A stretch of 27,699 nt of DNA from Stramenopiles sp. TOSAG23-3 (taxonomy: Eukaryota > Sar): contig LT642256.1 in the NCBI GenBank assembly GCA_900128585.1, forward strand, positions 1-27,699. Reading direction: 5' to 3'. Shown piece after piece: positions 27,020 through 27,699 of the stretch. The translations under genes were made by a program, and so were the position numbers. The notes under the pieces are model-generated. The model was given only the letters and a program-made list of their open reading frames with translations, was not told the origin of the DNA and ran no database searches. Positions within the stretch are counted from its first letter, which is position 1; every line of letters starts with the position of its first letter.

Positions 27020-27338
27020 AATCCTTCGTGCAAGGGAGTTCGAAGTGTCGACGACAACAAGTACGCCTTGGCTCCGAAAAAAATGTTTAAAATATTGTCT
27101 TGGTTGACAGTAAGATGCAAGAAAAGGATATGAAGTTTCTCTTCCTTCAATTCTTTTTTAGAAAACACAAAATTCGTTTCTTCGTATTTTTTATATAATA
27201 ATAAATATATTTATTGTATAAAAAAATAATTTATATTAATAAAATGTACATCATCATAATAATAATGTAGGAGAGCTTATTGAATTTTTGCTTATTGAAT
27301 TGAAGGATGCTATTAGCTGTTGTTTTTTTGAGATTTTA
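27020..27338. other. AT-rich spacer upstream of the DUF1295 gene
   Basis: Presumed promoter side of the leftward DUF1295 gene. Contains TA-rich runs and a short direct repeat GCTTATTGAAT at about 27275-27285 and 27290-27300. No gene. Confidence 0.5.
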
Positions 27339-27671
27339 TTTTCGAGTTGAATTTCCTATCTTATTTACGTACTTGTAAATCGCTCTACAATACTAAGATA
27401 TCAAAGTGTTCCCCGTAAAAACGTCACTTTCGTTCATATCTTAATAAATAATACAAGTACACATTACCTATATAATGGAAATAATGGTTCATATTAAAAA
27501 TCAACAATTTTTACAAAAAAACTAGAGAAACCCGTTATATAGGTATTATGTACTTGTATTATCTCTTAAGATATAAACGAAAGTGACGTTTTTACGGGGA
27601 ACACTTTGATATCTTAGTATTGTAGACCTATTTACAAGTACGTAAATAAGATAGGAAATTCAACTCGAAAA
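27339..27671. mobile_element. 333-bp foldback element (MITE-like long inverted repeat)
   Basis: Left arm 27339-27475 and right arm 27535-27671 are reverse complements over 137 bases each with only about ten differences, separated by a 59-base AT-rich loop. Outer ends read TTTTCGAGTTGAATTTCC on the left and its complement on the right. Shared internal blocks include GATATCAAAGTGTTCCCCG and AAAAACGTCACTTTCGTT. It has no coding capacity. This fits a MITE or foldback element, or a source of hairpin RNA. I see no clear target-site duplication. Confidence 0.85.
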
Positions 27672-27699
27672 AGTTAAACACAAAGTTGCACAAGGTAAA

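Noticed and set aside
1-27699. Bacterial operon, giant-virus or organelle origin
   Set aside because: A spliceosomal intron, mitochondrial presequence, axonemal-type and TRPP proteins, and monocistronic genes on both strands with long AT-rich spacers all point to a nuclear genome.
1-27699. tRNA, rRNA or CRISPR arrays
   Set aside because: Reading both strands I found no tRNA B-box in a cloverleaf context, no rRNA-like block and no regularly spaced identical repeats; a dedicated RNA scan was not possible here.

Overview
This window looks like nuclear DNA of a flagellated microbial eukaryote. The standard genetic code works throughout. Compact and almost intronless genes lie on both strands. 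Coding DNA is of moderate GC content, and the spacers are very AT-rich with abundant simple repeats. Gene content is eukaryotic: a CaMK-type kinase, a polycystin-type TRP channel, a nuclear-encoded mitochondrial bL33, a mitochondrial SCOT, a purple acid phosphatase and a coiled-coil protein resembling the outer dynein arm docking complex. The polycystin and the docking-complex-like protein point to a cell with motile flagella. An alga or heterotrophic flagellate, perhaps a stramenopile, would fit, but the sequence does not settle the lineage.

Layout. 69-1818 (minus): a PH-domain ORF that overlaps a CaMK-like kinase ORF by 8 bases. 1819-3097: spacer with a GA microsatellite and a 3-base assembly gap. 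3098-3289 (plus): mitochondrial ribosomal protein bL33. 3756-6491 (minus): polycystin-2-like channel with an unresolved start. 6527-7870: long AT-rich spacer. 7871-9268 (plus): class II fumarase. 9300-9890: copies of a dispersed repeat. 9982-11747 (minus): secreted purple acid phosphatase with one 80-bp intron. 12367-13482 (minus): LicD-type membrane transferase. 14380-14796 (plus): small helical, possibly TPR-like protein. 14955-15545: transposon-like remnant. 15619-17121 (minus): SCOT. 17874-19652 (plus): signal-bearing prolyl 4-hydroxylase with a helical, TPR-like front half. 19952-20599 (minus): an unrecognised protein built from about five RW-centred repeats. 21523-21963 (plus): four-helix membrane protein with a C-terminal KKXX motif. 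22199-22380: another copy of the dispersed repeat. 22469-23131 (minus): unrecognised protein. 23867-25750 (plus): docking-complex-like coiled-coil protein. 26087-27019 (minus): DUF1295 membrane reductase-like protein. 27339-27671: a 333-bp near-perfect foldback element.

The genes are not an operon, but themes recur. Fumarase and SCOT belong to central carbon and succinyl-CoA metabolism. The phosphatase, LicD protein and prolyl hydroxylase act in the secretory pathway or at the cell surface. The channel and the coiled-coil protein belong to flagellar biology. The most interesting items are the PH/kinase overlap, the 42-residue repeat protein, the altered channel pore, the dispersed element family and the terminal foldback. 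Several initiation codons were set to the first in-frame ATG rather than to an upstream TTG or GTG, as is normal for nuclear genes.
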